64,000 bases of DNA, from assembly GCF_002198735.1 (NCBI RefSeq), contig NZ_MWLO01000125.1, forward strand, positions 1 to 64,000, in the 5' to 3' direction. Of this stretch, positions 32,904-41,929 are shown one piece after another (the first letter of the stretch is position 1; each line of letters opens with the position of its first letter). The position numbers and the translations under genes were made by a program. The notes beneath the pieces were generated by a model, which worked only from the letters and a program-made list of their open reading frames with translations, did no database searches and had not been told where the DNA came from. This DNA is from Ideonella sp. A 288 (GTDB lineage: Bacteria; Pseudomonadota; Gammaproteobacteria; Burkholderiales; Burkholderiaceae_C).

Positions 32904-33664
32904 GCGGGGTCCTCGGTGGGGGTGTCGGACGGGTCGGCCAGGCGGTGGGAGGCGAGCCGGGGCCATACTGCCTCGGCAATGTGTCGGGCGAGCGCGTCGC
33001 CCCACAGTCGGTAGAGCGGCGCGCCCGGGTGGAAGCCGTCGCGGGCCAGCAGGGTGGCGTCGTCCAGGGGCAGGTCGAACGGCAGGTGGCTGACTTGCGC
33101 CTGGCCCGCCGCCCAGCGCTGCAGCGCCGCCTCGTGGGCGGCGGCGTCGCGGCCGGCCACCCAGCGCAAGGGCTGCGGCAGGCCGGCGAACCGGCCCATC
33201 GGTGGCACCGGCGTCAGCACCACGTGGCGCACGCCGGCGCGCTCGCGCAGCGCCGCCACCAGGCGCTCGCGTGCGGCCAGCGCCTGCGGCGGGCGCACCT
33301 GCTCCACCACGTCGTTGACGCCGGTCACCACCACGGCCACGTCGGCCGGGCGCGCCTGCGCCAGCAGTGCGAGCGCCTGCGACGAGGTCAGCCCCGAACT
33401 GGCACACAGTTGCCAGCGCACGCGCCGGCCCAGGCGCCGCGCCAGCGCCTGGCTCAGCCGCCCGGCCAGGGCCTCGTCCTGCGTGTCCACGCCGACGCCG
33501 GCGGCCGACGAATCGCCGACGATCAACAGTGTCGGCCCGGCCGCGCCGCGGCCTACCACGCCCTCGCGCGGGCCGGTGGCCTCGGGCAGCCGCGGGATCG
33601 TGCGGCGCGCGTGCAGCGCCTGCGCCAGCAGCAGCGGACCGAGCGCCAGCTTCAGCGCGAGCAT
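32894..33664 (-). CDS. SGNH/GDSL hydrolase
   Basis: A 256-residue esterase-like protein with an N-terminal hydrophobic stretch (about residues 2-18) that may be a signal anchor. Block I is IVGDSSAAG with Asp51-Ser52 (GDSS for GDSL). Block III is GVNDV, and block V is DGFHPG with Asp209 and His212. These give a complete catalytic set. It starts 8 bases after the enoyl-CoA hydratase gene and overlaps the SDR by 10 bases, so it belongs to the lipid gene run. Confidence 0.87.
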   Translation of the reverse strand: MLALKLALGPLLLAQALHARRTIPRLPEATGPREGVVGRGAAGPTLLIVGDSSAAGVGVDTQDEALAGRLSQALARRLGRRVRWQLCASSGLTSSQALALLAQARPADVAVVVTGVNDVVEQVRPPQALAARERLVAALRERAGVRHVVLTPVPPMGRFAGLPQPLRWVAGRDAAAHEAALQRWAAGQAQVSHLPFDLPLDDATLLARDGFHPGAPLYRLWGDALARHIAEAVWPRLASHRLADPSDTPTEDPAWT

Positions 33665-33672
33665 CGCTGGGC

Positions 33673-34434
33673 TCAGAACTTCGAGAAGTCGGGCTTGCGC
33701 TTCTGGAAGAAGGCCTGGAAGGCCTCCATGGCCTCGGGGCTGCGCAGGCGCTGCGAGAAGATCTCGCCCTCGGCCTGCATCACCGGCGGCACGCTGGCCT
33801 GCCGCGCCGCGCGCATCAGGCGCTTGGTGTCGCGCACCGCGCCCGGGGGCAAGCCGTTGAAGCGCTCGGCCATGCGGCGTGCGTGGTTCACCACCTCACC
33901 CGCGGGCAGCACCGCGTTGGCCAGGCCGCAATCGACCGCGTCCGAACCGGTGAAGGGCTCTCCGAGCATCAGCTTCTCGGCCGCCTTGACGTGGCCCATC
34001 AGCTGCGGCACCAGCAGGCTGGACGCGAACTCGGGCACGAGGCCGAGGCTGACGAAGGGCATGGCCAGCCGGGCCTCGTCGCTGACGTAGACCAGATCGC
34101 AGTGCAGCAGCATCGTCGTGCCGATGCCCACCGCCGCGCCGGTGACGGCGGCCACCACCGGCTTGTCGCAATCGAGCAGCGCGCGCATGAAGCGGTACAC
34201 CGGCGAATCGGCGCCCTGCGGCGGGCGCTGCATGAAGTCCTCGAGGTCGTTGCCCGAGGTGAAGATGCCGGGCTGGCCGGTGATCAGCACCGCGCGCACG
34301 GCCGGGTCGGCCACCGCAGCGTTGATCGCATCGGCCATGGCCTGGTACATCGCCAGCGTCAGCGCATTCTTCTTCTCGGGCCGGGCGATCTCGATCGTGG
34401 CCACACCTTGCAGGGTGGCGGTGCGGATGGTCAT
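33673..34434 (-). CDS. Enoyl-CoA hydratase/isomerase family protein
   Basis: A 253-residue crotonase. IEIARPEKKNALTLAMYQAM near residues 14-33 and the oxyanion-hole glycine block VVAAVTGAAVGIGTTMLLHCDLVYVSD near 94-120 are typical. At the positions of the two hydratase glutamates the sequence does not show both clearly, so it could be an enoyl-CoA isomerase or another crotonase. It has GGAG before the ATG and follows the thiolase by 37 bases, so it is part of the beta-oxidation operon. Confidence 0.9.
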   Translation of the reverse strand: MTIRTATLQGVATIEIARPEKKNALTLAMYQAMADAINAAVADPAVRAVLITGQPGIFTSGNDLEDFMQRPPQGADSPVYRFMRALLDCDKPVVAAVTGAAVGIGTTMLLHCDLVYVSDEARLAMPFVSLGLVPEFASSLLVPQLMGHVKAAEKLMLGEPFTGSDAVDCGLANAVLPAGEVVNHARRMAERFNGLPPGAVRDTKRLMRAARQASVPPVMQAEGEIFSQRLRSPEAMEAFQAFFQKRKPDFSKF

Positions 34435-34471
34435 GCGGGCGTCTCCTGGTGTCGCGTGCAAACGCCGATGA

Positions 34472-35671
34472 TCACACGCGCTCGAAGATGCCGGCAGCAC
34501 CTTGGCCCGTGCCCACGCACATCGTCACCATGCCGTACTTCAGCTGGTGGCGGCGCAAGGCGTGCACCACGGTGGCGGCGCGGATGGCGCCGGTAGCGCC
34601 CAGCGGATGGCCCAGCGCGATCGCGCCGCCCATCGGGTTGACCTTGCTCGGGTCGAGCCCCACCGTGTTGATGACCGCCAGCGCCTGCGCCGCGAAGGCC
34701 TCGTTCAGCTCGATCCAGCCCATGTCGGCCAGGCTGAGGCCGGCGTACTTCAAGGCCGCCGGGATGGCCTCGATGGGGCCGATGCCCATGATCTCGGGCG
34801 GCACGCCGCGCGACGCGAAGCTGACGAAGCGCGCCAGCGGCACCAGGCCGAACTGCTTGATGGCCTTCTCGCTGGCCAGGATCAGGCAGCCGGCGCCGTC
34901 GCTGGTCTGCGAGCTGTTGCCGGCAGTGACCGAGCCCTTGGCCGCGAACACGGTCTTGAGTTTGCCCAGCGCCTCGAGCGTGGTGTCGCCGCGCGGGCCC
35001 TCGTCGAGACGCACCGTGCGGGTCTTGACGTTCACCTCGCCCGTGACCAGGTTGGGCAGGCGCTCGATCACGTCCACCGGCACGATCTCATCGGTGAACT
35101 CGCCCGCCTGCTGGGCCTTGATGGCCTTCAGGTGCGACTGCAGCGCGAACTCGTCCTGCGCGTCGCGGCCCACCTTCCACTGGCTGGCCACCTTCTCGGC
35201 GGTCAGGCCCATGCCGTAGGCGATGCCGATGTTCTCGTCGCGCTCGAAGATGGCCGGGTTGAACGAGGGCTTGTTGCCGGTCATCGGCACCATGCTCATG
35301 CTCTCGGCGCCGCCGGCGATCATCACGTCGGCCTCGCCGACGCGGATGCGGTCGGCCGCCATCTGCACCGCCGACAGGCCCGACGCGCAGAAGCGGTTGA
35401 CGGTGATGCCCCCCACGCTGTTCGGCAGGCCGGCCAGCAGGGCGGCGACGCGGGCCATGTTCAGGCCCTGCTCGCCCTCGGGCATCGCGCAGCCGACGAT
35501 GGCATCCTCGATGGCCTTCGGGTCGAGCGTGGGCACCTGCTTCAGCGCCGCCTGGATGGCGGCCACCAGCAGGTCGTCGGGCCGGGTGTGGCGGAAGAAG
35601 CCGCGGTGCGAGCGGCCGATCGGGGTGCGCGCGGCGGCGACGATGTAGGCGTCTTGAATCTGTTGGCTCAT
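34472..35671 (-). CDS. Acetyl-CoA C-acyltransferase (beta-ketothiolase, FadA-like)
   Basis: A 399-residue degradative thiolase ending each beta-oxidation round. The nucleophile is Cys95 (NRFCASGLS), and the C-terminal pair His355 (GHPLGATGA) and Cys385 (CVGTGQGAAG) completes the site. GGAG precedes the ATG. It is 14 bases after the 3-hydroxyacyl-CoA dehydrogenase gene; the two would form the trifunctional-like complex. Confidence 0.95.
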   Translation of the reverse strand: MSQQIQDAYIVAAARTPIGRSHRGFFRHTRPDDLLVAAIQAALKQVPTLDPKAIEDAIVGCAMPEGEQGLNMARVAALLAGLPNSVGGITVNRFCASGLSAVQMAADRIRVGEADVMIAGGAESMSMVPMTGNKPSFNPAIFERDENIGIAYGMGLTAEKVASQWKVGRDAQDEFALQSHLKAIKAQQAGEFTDEIVPVDVIERLPNLVTGEVNVKTRTVRLDEGPRGDTTLEALGKLKTVFAAKGSVTAGNSSQTSDGAGCLILASEKAIKQFGLVPLARFVSFASRGVPPEIMGIGPIEAIPAALKYAGLSLADMGWIELNEAFAAQALAVINTVGLDPSKVNPMGGAIALGHPLGATGAIRAATVVHALRRHQLKYGMVTMCVGTGQGAAGIFERV

Positions 35672-35685
35672 GGTCTCGGCTCCGA

Positions 35686-38091
35686 TCAGTTGCGCACGGG
35701 CTTGCCCGTCTGGAGCAACCCCATGATCCGCTCTTGCGATTTGGGGTGTTCCAGCAGCGAGCAGAAATGCTTGCGCTCCAGCGCCATCAGGTACTCCTCG
35801 CTCACCAGCGTGCCGCCCTCGATGGCGCCGCCGCACACCACGTCTGCGATCAGGCCGGCGATGTGGAAGTCGTGCGCGCTGATGAAACCACCGTCGCGCA
35901 TGGCCACCAGCTGGGCCTTGATGGTGGCGATGCCCGAACGGCCGGCCACCGGGAACAGGCCCTTCAGCGGCGCCCGCCAGCCCGAGGCCGCCATGGCCTT
36001 GGCCTGACCGATGGCCACGTGCAGCAGTTCGTCCTTGTGCGGCACGATCACGTCGCTGTCGAGCAGGTAGCCGAGCTTGCGGCTCTCGTGCGCGCTGGTG
36101 CCCACCTTGGCCATCGCCGCGGCGGTGAAGCCTTCGATCAGGAAGCCCAGCAGGTTGGTGCTGGCCGCAGCGGTGGCATTCTCGGCCGCGCGGCGGGCGA
36201 TGTAGGTCAGGCCGCCACCGCCGGGGATCAGGCCCACGCCCACTTCCACCAGGCCGACATAACTCTCCATGTGGGCGACCCGCTTGGCGCAGTGCACGGC
36301 GATCTCGCAGCCGCCGCCCAGTGCCATGCCGCGGATCGCGGCCACGGTGGGCACGCCGGCGTAGCGCACGCGCAGCAGCGCGTTCTGCAGCTTCTCGATC
36401 TCGGGCGCGATGCCCTTGGCGCCCATCTTCATGAAGGTGGGCAGCATGGCCTCGAGGTTGGCGCCGGCCGAGAAGGGCTCGTCGGGCGACCAGATCACCA
36501 GGCCCTGGTACTTGGCCTCGGCCAGTTCGATGGCCTTCAGCAGGCCCTCGATCACGCCGGGGCCGATCAGGTGCATCTTGCCGGTGAGCGTGACGATGAG
36601 CACCTCGCCGTCCAGCGTCCAGGCGCGCATCTCGTCGTTCTTGAACTCCTCGGTGCCGGCCTTAGCCGCGGGCACCGCGCCTTCGCCGGCCAGCGTCTCG
36701 GGGAAGTGCTGGCGCGCGTACACCGGCAGCGTCGAGCGGGCGACGAAGCGGCCCTGCGCCGCGCTCCACGAGCCCTCGGGCGTGTGCACGCCGCCGCGCT
36801 GCGCCACCGGGCCGTCGAACACCCAGGCCGGCAACGGCGCGTTGCACAGCGCCTTGCCGGCGTCGATGTCATCCTTCACCCACTGCGCCACCTGCGTCCA
36901 GCCGGCCTCCTGCCACAGCTCGAACGGGCCCTGCTTCATGCCGAAGCCCCAGCGCATCGCCAGGTCGACGTCGCGCGCCGAATCGGCGATGTCGGCCAGG
37001 TGCACCGCCACGTAATGGAAGCTGTCGCGCAGGATGGCCCAGACGAACTTCGCCTGCGGGTTGCTCGATTCGCGCAGCAGCTTCAGGCGTTCGGCCGCGG
37101 GCTTCTTCAGGATGCGGTCGACGATGGCCTCGGCCTTGCCGCCGGCGGGCACATAGTCACCCTTGGCAGGGTCCAGCCGCAGGATGTCCTTGCCCACCTT
37201 CTTGTAGAAGCCGGCGCCGGTCTTCTGGCCCAGCGCACCGGCGGCCACCAGGCCGGCCACCACGGCCGGGGTCGCGTAGGTGGCGTGGAAGGGGTCTTCG
37301 GTCTTGCCCGGGCCCAGGTTGTCCTGCAGCGTCTTGATGACATGGGCCATCGTGTCGATGCCCACCACGTCGGCGGTGCGGAAGGTGCCCGAACTGGCCC
37401 GGCCCATCTTCTTGCCGGTGAGGTCGTCGACCACGTCGTAGCCCAGGCCGTGGTTCTCGGCCTCCTTGATCGTCGCCAGCATGCCGGCGATGCCGACACG
37501 GTTGGCCACGAAGTTGGGCGTGTCCTTGGCCCGCACCACGCCCTTGCCCAGGCTGCTGGTGACGAAGACCTCGAGCTGGTCGAGCACGTCGGGCCCGGTG
37601 GTGGGTGTGGAGATCAGTTCCACCAGCGTCATGTAGCGCGGCGGGTTGAAGAAGTGGATGCCGCAGAAGTGCGGCCTCAGCTCGGCCGGCAGCGCCTCGG
37701 ACAGCGCGGTGATCGACAGGCCCGAGGTGTTGGACGCCAGGATGGCGTGCGGCGCCACGTGCGCGGCGATCTTTGCGTACAGGTCGCGCTTCCAGTCCAT
37801 GCGCTCGGCGATGGCCTCGATGACCAGGTCGCAGTCCTTCAGCAGGTCGAGGTGCTCCTCGTAGTTGGCCGGCTGGATGAAGGCCAGGTCGTCGACCACG
37901 CCGATCGGCGAGGGCTTGAGCTTCTTCAGCCCCTCCAGCGCCTTCAGCACGATGCCGTTCTTCGGGCCTTCCTTGGCGGGCAGGTCGAACAGGACGACCG
38001 GCACCCGCACGTTGACCAGGTGGGCCGCGATCTGCGCACCCATCACGCCGGCGCCGAGGACGGCGACCTTGCGGACGTTGAATTTGTTCAT
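35686..38091 (-). CDS. 3-hydroxyacyl-CoA dehydrogenase / enoyl-CoA hydratase (FadB/FadN-like)
   Basis: An 801-residue bifunctional protein. Domain order is reversed from E. coli FadB: the NAD-binding dehydrogenase comes first (VLGAGVMGAQIAAHLVN near residues 11-27, HFFNPPRYM near 145-153) and the crotonase-like hydratase is at the C-terminus (about 490-720, with RGMALGGGCEIAVHC). The length and order fit the FadN-type protein found with fadA and fadE. GGAG precedes the ATG. It is preceded by DUF2147 after 28 bases. Confidence 0.94.
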   Translation of the reverse strand: MNKFNVRKVAVLGAGVMGAQIAAHLVNVRVPVVLFDLPAKEGPKNGIVLKALEGLKKLKPSPIGVVDDLAFIQPANYEEHLDLLKDCDLVIEAIAERMDWKRDLYAKIAAHVAPHAILASNTSGLSITALSEALPAELRPHFCGIHFFNPPRYMTLVELISTPTTGPDVLDQLEVFVTSSLGKGVVRAKDTPNFVANRVGIAGMLATIKEAENHGLGYDVVDDLTGKKMGRASSGTFRTADVVGIDTMAHVIKTLQDNLGPGKTEDPFHATYATPAVVAGLVAAGALGQKTGAGFYKKVGKDILRLDPAKGDYVPAGGKAEAIVDRILKKPAAERLKLLRESSNPQAKFVWAILRDSFHYVAVHLADIADSARDVDLAMRWGFGMKQGPFELWQEAGWTQVAQWVKDDIDAGKALCNAPLPAWVFDGPVAQRGGVHTPEGSWSAAQGRFVARSTLPVYARQHFPETLAGEGAVPAAKAGTEEFKNDEMRAWTLDGEVLIVTLTGKMHLIGPGVIEGLLKAIELAEAKYQGLVIWSPDEPFSAGANLEAMLPTFMKMGAKGIAPEIEKLQNALLRVRYAGVPTVAAIRGMALGGGCEIAVHCAKRVAHMESYVGLVEVGVGLIPGGGGLTYIARRAAENATAAASTNLLGFLIEGFTAAAMAKVGTSAHESRKLGYLLDSDVIVPHKDELLHVAIGQAKAMAASGWRAPLKGLFPVAGRSGIATIKAQLVAMRDGGFISAHDFHIAGLIADVVCGGAIEGGTLVSEEYLMALERKHFCSLLEHPKSQERIMGLLQTGKPVRN

Positions 38092-38119
38092 GCTTGCTCC
38101 GGGGAGTTCGTGTCGGCGC

Positions 38120-38551
38120 TCACTCGGCGCGGACCCATTGCTGGTTGCGGAAGAACGGGCCGATGTAGCCGCGCACCTCGAGCTTCTTGCCGCCGTCGAT
38201 CGGCTTGAGCCGCAGCTTGTAGACCTTGCCGTTGTTGGGGTCGAGGATGTTGCCGCCCTCCCAGGCCGACTTGTCCTCGCCCGGCTTGGCGTCGCGGATG
38301 ATGGTCATGCCCAGCACCGGCTTGCCCTTGCGCTCGTCGTTGCACTTCTCGCACACCTCGTTCTGCTTGGCGGGGTCGAAGATCTTCTCGACGGTGCCCG
38401 TTAGCGCGCCACCGGCCTCGGTGATGCGCACCAGCGACTTCTCGGTCTTGCCATCGTCGTCGATGGTCTTCCACACCCCCACCGGGGTGGCCTGGGCCTG
38501 GGCCAGGGTGGCGGCGCCGATCAGCGCGATGGCGGCAATCATGGTCTTCAT
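38120..38551 (-). CDS. DUF2147 secreted protein
   Basis: A 143-residue protein with a clear signal peptide (residues 1-20, MKTMIAAIALIGAATLAQAQ) and a DUF2147 domain starting TPVGVWKTIDDDGKTEKSLV. A Cys pair (VCEKCNDERKGKPVLG) and WEGGNILDPNNGKVYKLRL are family marks. The fold is lipocalin-like; the function is unknown. AAGGAG precedes the ATG. It sits between the acyl-CoA dehydrogenase and the hydroxyacyl-CoA dehydrogenase genes, so a periplasmic protein is made with the beta-oxidation enzymes. Confidence 0.88.
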   Translation of the reverse strand: MKTMIAAIALIGAATLAQAQATPVGVWKTIDDDGKTEKSLVRITEAGGALTGTVEKIFDPAKQNEVCEKCNDERKGKPVLGMTIIRDAKPGEDKSAWEGGNILDPNNGKVYKLRLKPIDGGKKLEVRGYIGPFFRNQQWVRAE

Positions 38552-38583
38552 CGGTGTCTCCTTCGTGTCGTCTCGGGTGATGC

Positions 38584-40374
38584 TCAAAACAGCGCCTCGT
38601 CCATCTCCATCAGCGGCGCCAGACCGCTGCGGGCGCTGCGGATCAGCGACGCGGTCTCGGGCAGCAGCTTGGCAAAGTAGAAGCGCGTGGTCGCCAGCTT
38701 GGCGGTGTAGAACGGATCGCCCGAATCCTTCTTGGCAAGGGCCACCTTGGCCATGCGCGCAAAGAAGTAGGCAAAGCACAGGTGGCCGACCACCCGCAGG
38801 TAGTCCACCGCCGCGGCACCCACCTCGTCGGCGTTGCCGAAGGCCTTCATGCCCAGTTCGGTGGTCAGCTTGGTGACCTTGTCGCCCAGATCGGCCAGCG
38901 GGTTGATGAACTCCTGCATCGCCTCGTCGGTGCCCTCTTCCTCGACGAAGGCGGCGATCTGCTTGCCGAACTTCTTCAGCTTGGCGCCGTTGTCGCCCAG
39001 CACCTTGCGGCCCAGCAGGTCGAGCGACTGCACGGTGTTCGTGCCTTCGTAGATCATGTTGATGCGCGAGTCGCGCACGAACTGCTCCATGCCCGAGCCG
39101 TGGATGTAGCCGTGGCCGCCGAACACCTGCATGCAGGCCGAGGTGGCCGTCCAGCCGTTGTCGGTGAGGAAGGCCTTGAGGATGGGCGTCAGCAGCGCCA
39201 CCGTGTCGTCGGCGTCCTTGCGCTCGTCGGCATCGTCGGTGGCCACCAGCTTGTCGAGTTGCAGCGCGGTGTACATGGCCAGCGCGCGGCCACCCTCGGC
39301 GTAGGCCCGTGCGGTGAGCAGCATCTTGCGCACGTCGGGGTGCACGATGATCGGGTCGGCCGGCTTGTCCGGCGCCTTGGGTCCCGACAGCGCGCGCATC
39401 TGCAGCCGGTCCTTCGCGTAGGCCACGGCGTTCTGGTAGGCCACCTCGGTGAGACCGAGCGACTGGTTGCCCACGCCCAGGCGCGCGGCGTTCATCATCA
39501 CGAACATCGCCTGCAGGCCGCGGTTGGGCTCGCCCACCAGCGTGCCGACGGCGCCGTCGAGCACCATCTGGCAGGTGGCGCTGCCGTGGATGCCCATCTT
39601 GTGCTCCAGCGCCGAGCAGAAGATGCCGTTGCGCTCGCCGATCGAGCCGTCGGCGGCGACGCGGAACTTGGGCACGATGAACAGCGAGATGCCCTTGCTG
39701 CCGGCCGGCGCGTCCGGCAGGCGGGCCAGCACCAGGTGGATGATGTTCTCGGCCAGGTCGTGCTCGCCGGCGGAGATGAAGATCTTCTCGCCGCTGATGC
39801 GGTAGGTGCCATCGGCCTGCGGCAGCGCCTTGCTGCGCAGCAGGCCGAGGTCGGTGCCGCAGTGCGATTCGGTCAGGCACATGGTGCCGGTCCACTGGCC
39901 GCTGGTGAGCTTGGGCAGGTAGGTGGCCTTCTGCTCGGGCGTGCCGTGCGCATGCAGCGCCTCGTAGGCGCCGTGCGACAGGCCGGGGTACATGGTCCAG
40001 GCCTGGTTGGCCGAGTTGAGCATCTCGTAGAAGCATTGGTTCAGGATCAGCGGCAGGCCCTGGCCGCCGTACTCGGGGTCGCAACTCAGCGCCGCCCAGC
40101 CGCCTTCCAGGTAGCGTGCATAGGCTTCCTTGAAGCCCTTGGGCGCAGTGACCGCGTGGGTGACCTGGTCCAGCGTGCAGCCTTGCGCGTCGCCGGACAG
40201 GTTCAGGGGCAGCGTCACCTCGGCGGCGAACTTGCCGCCTTCCTCGAGCACCGCGTTCAAGGTGTCGGCATCGATGTCGGCGTGCGGTGGCAGCAGCCGC
40301 AGTTCATCGACGGCGCCGAGCACCTCGTGGAGCAGGAACTGCATGTCGCGAAGGGGCGGGGTGTACTGGGGCAT
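38584..40374 (-). CDS. Acyl-CoA dehydrogenase, long form
   Basis: A 596-residue FAD acyl-CoA dehydrogenase with the extra N-terminal and C-terminal domains of the long ACAD group. MCLTES...DLGLLRSKA near 165-184 and the catalytic Glu443 in MIYEGTNTVQSLDLLGRKVL are visible; QVFGGHGYIHGSG near 416-428 binds FAD. Length fits the FadE-like enzymes of this operon type. CAGGAGC precedes the ATG. It is 62 bases after the TetR gene. Confidence 0.94.
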   Translation of the reverse strand: MPQYTPPLRDMQFLLHEVLGAVDELRLLPPHADIDADTLNAVLEEGGKFAAEVTLPLNLSGDAQGCTLDQVTHAVTAPKGFKEAYARYLEGGWAALSCDPEYGGQGLPLILNQCFYEMLNSANQAWTMYPGLSHGAYEALHAHGTPEQKATYLPKLTSGQWTGTMCLTESHCGTDLGLLRSKALPQADGTYRISGEKIFISAGEHDLAENIIHLVLARLPDAPAGSKGISLFIVPKFRVAADGSIGERNGIFCSALEHKMGIHGSATCQMVLDGAVGTLVGEPNRGLQAMFVMMNAARLGVGNQSLGLTEVAYQNAVAYAKDRLQMRALSGPKAPDKPADPIIVHPDVRKMLLTARAYAEGGRALAMYTALQLDKLVATDDADERKDADDTVALLTPILKAFLTDNGWTATSACMQVFGGHGYIHGSGMEQFVRDSRINMIYEGTNTVQSLDLLGRKVLGDNGAKLKKFGKQIAAFVEEEGTDEAMQEFINPLADLGDKVTKLTTELGMKAFGNADEVGAAAVDYLRVVGHLCFAYFFARMAKVALAKKDSGDPFYTAKLATTRFYFAKLLPETASLIRSARSGLAPLMEMDEALF

Positions 40375-40436
40375 GGCGTTGCTCCTGGTGAGGCGAAGAC
40401 GAACAGGGGAATGGATGAATCAGGGTCGCGACCGGC

Positions 40437-41159
40437 TCAGCGTGCCGGGGCGCGCGTCCGGGCCGCGGAGGGCCGGGCCGGCGCCTCCACCGCGCCCGGC
40501 GAGGCCAGGTAGTGCTGGACGATGCGGTCGAAGCCGGTGCGGGCTCGATCGATCGCGCCGGGCAGTCGAAGGAAACGGGCGTCGTGGTGCAGCGCGAGGA
40601 TCAGCCCGTGGATCTCGAACAGCATCTGCAGCGCGTCGGTGTCGGGGCGCAGTTGGCCTTCCTCGACGGACAGGCGGATGGCGCGGTCGAGGGCCGACTG
40701 CCAGGCCCGCACCATCGAGGCCAGCGCATCGCGCACCGGACCGGGCCGGTCGTCGAACTCGACCGCGCCGCTGATGTAGATGCAGCCCGAATCGAGTTCG
40801 ACCGAGACGCGCCGCACCCAGCGATCGAACAGCGCGCGCAGGCGCGGCAGGCCGCGATCCTCGCGCACGGCGGGGAAGAACACCTCTTCCTCGAAGCGCG
40901 TGTGGTACTCGCGGATCACCGCGATCTGCAATTCCTCGCGCGAGCCGAAGTGGGCGAAGACGCCCGACTTGCTCATCTGCGTGACCTCGGCCAGTGCGCC
41001 GATCGACAGGCCTTCCAGGCCCATCTGCGACGCCAGGCCGAGGGCCGCCTCGAGGATGGCGGCGCGGGTTTGCTGGCCCTTCTGCATCGACCCCTTGGCG
41101 GCCGGGCGCGCGGCGGCCGAGGGACGCTTGCCGGCAGCGGGAATCGTGGGAGTGGTCAA
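40437..41159 (-). CDS. TetR family regulator of the beta-oxidation operon
   Basis: A regulator with a TetR helix-turn-helix at about residues 32-75 (TRAAILEAALGLASQMG, then LAEVTQMSKSGVFAHFGSREEL) and an effector domain with a long-chain-ligand look. This span starts at a TTG and gives 240 residues with a low-complexity Pro/Ala N-terminus. The ATG at 41087 (MQKGQQTRAAIL, 216 residues) has AAGGGG upstream and may be the real start. As first gene of the operon, behind a palindromic site, it probably represses itself and the downstream genes, with acyl-CoA as inducer (inference). Confidence 0.87.
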   Translation of the reverse strand: MTTPTIPAAGKRPSAAARPAAKGSMQKGQQTRAAILEAALGLASQMGLEGLSIGALAEVTQMSKSGVFAHFGSREELQIAVIREYHTRFEEEVFFPAVREDRGLPRLRALFDRWVRRVSVELDSGCIYISGAVEFDDRPGPVRDALASMVRAWQSALDRAIRLSVEEGQLRPDTDALQMLFEIHGLILALHHDARFLRLPGAIDRARTGFDRIVQHYLASPGAVEAPARPSAARTRAPAR

Positions 41160-41176
41160 GGGCGTGGCGGGTTTGA

Positions 41177-41195
41177 AACGAACGATCGTGCTATT
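41177..41195. promoter_or_regulatory. Candidate TetR operator before the beta-oxidation operon
   Basis: The 8-base palindrome ACGATCGT (41182-41189) is flanked by imperfect arms (AACGA left, GCTAT right), 18 bases before the TTG start. It overlaps a weak minus-strand -10 (CAAAAT, 41193-41198), which would suit repression. Confidence 0.45.
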
Positions 41196-41304
41196 TTGCA
41201 GAACGTCGGCGCCTCTGGTTGTGTCGGAAGGCCGTTTTTTCTAGGGTTCGGGCACTAGAACCCGCGGCCGCAGCCGGGCTCGGCGGTGTGGCATGCACCC
41301 CGGA

Positions 41305-41332
41305 TTGAGCGTTTCGGCGCGGATGGTTTAAC
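41305..41332 (+). promoter_or_regulatory. Promoter candidate of the HNH gene
   Basis: TTGAGC (41305-41310) and TTTAAC (41327-41332) are 16 bases apart, about 30 bases before the TTG start. Both are moderate matches to the sigma-70 consensus. Confidence 0.45.
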
Positions 41333-41362
41333 CTCCGGGGCATTGACTGGAGGATTTCGTCC

Positions 41363-41920
41363 TTGGACGTGCTGCAGCTCGATGTGTCCGGACGCCCGCA
41401 GGCGTGGATCACCACGCGGGAAGCGGCGTTGCTTTACGCCAGCGATGGGGTGGCCTGGACGCTGGGCCGCGCCTGCCAGGTGCTGCGCGGGGGCATCCAG
41501 CGCACCACGGGCCTGCAGTCGCGCATCGAGGTGCACCCCATCATCGCCGTGCGCGGCGCCGTGCCCAGCCGGGCCTGGCGGCAGACACCGGCGATGACCA
41601 ACCCCAAGCTGTTCGTGCGCGACCGCCACGTCTGCGCCTACTGCGGCGGACGCTTCGGCTTCGACACGCTCACGCGCGAGCACATCATGCCCACCTCGCG
41701 CGGCGGCCGCGACACCTGGATGAACTGCATCACCGCCTGCAAGTCGTGCAACGGCCGCAAGGGCAACCGCATGCCCGAAGAGGCACGCATGAGCCTGCTC
41801 TACCTGCCCTACGTGCCCAGCCTGCACGAGGACATGATCCTGCGCGGGCGCCGCATCCTCGTCGACCAGATGGAGTTCCTGCTGGCCAGCGTGCCGCGGT
41901 CGAGCCGCCTGCATGCCTGA
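41363..41920 (+). CDS. HNH endonuclease
   Basis: A 185-residue HNH nuclease. The zinc-type HNH core has Cys91 and Cys94 (CAYCGG), His107 in EHIMPTSRGG, Asn121 in WMNCITAC, and Cys126/Cys129 in CKSCNGRKGN. The N-terminal 75 residues form an unrecognised domain conserved in Burkholderiales relatives (MDVLQLDVSGRPQAWI). The start is TTG at 41363 with GGAGG 9 bases upstream; a GTG two codons later is the alternative. Many such solitary HNH proteins are chromosomal and have no known target. Confidence 0.87.
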   Translation: MDVLQLDVSGRPQAWITTREAALLYASDGVAWTLGRACQVLRGGIQRTTGLQSRIEVHPIIAVRGAVPSRAWRQTPAMTNPKLFVRDRHVCAYCGGRFGFDTLTREHIMPTSRGGRDTWMNCITACKSCNGRKGNRMPEEARMSLLYLPYVPSLHEDMILRGRRILVDQMEFLLASVPRSSRLHA

Positions 41921-41929
41921 GCGGGTTCG

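Noticed and set aside
35734-38208. An 824-codon open frame on the plus strand, antisense to the 3-hydroxyacyl-CoA dehydrogenase gene.
   Set aside because: It mirrors the codons of a well-conserved gene, is Arg/His/Ala-rich without any known domain, and such frames are common opposite genes at this GC content.
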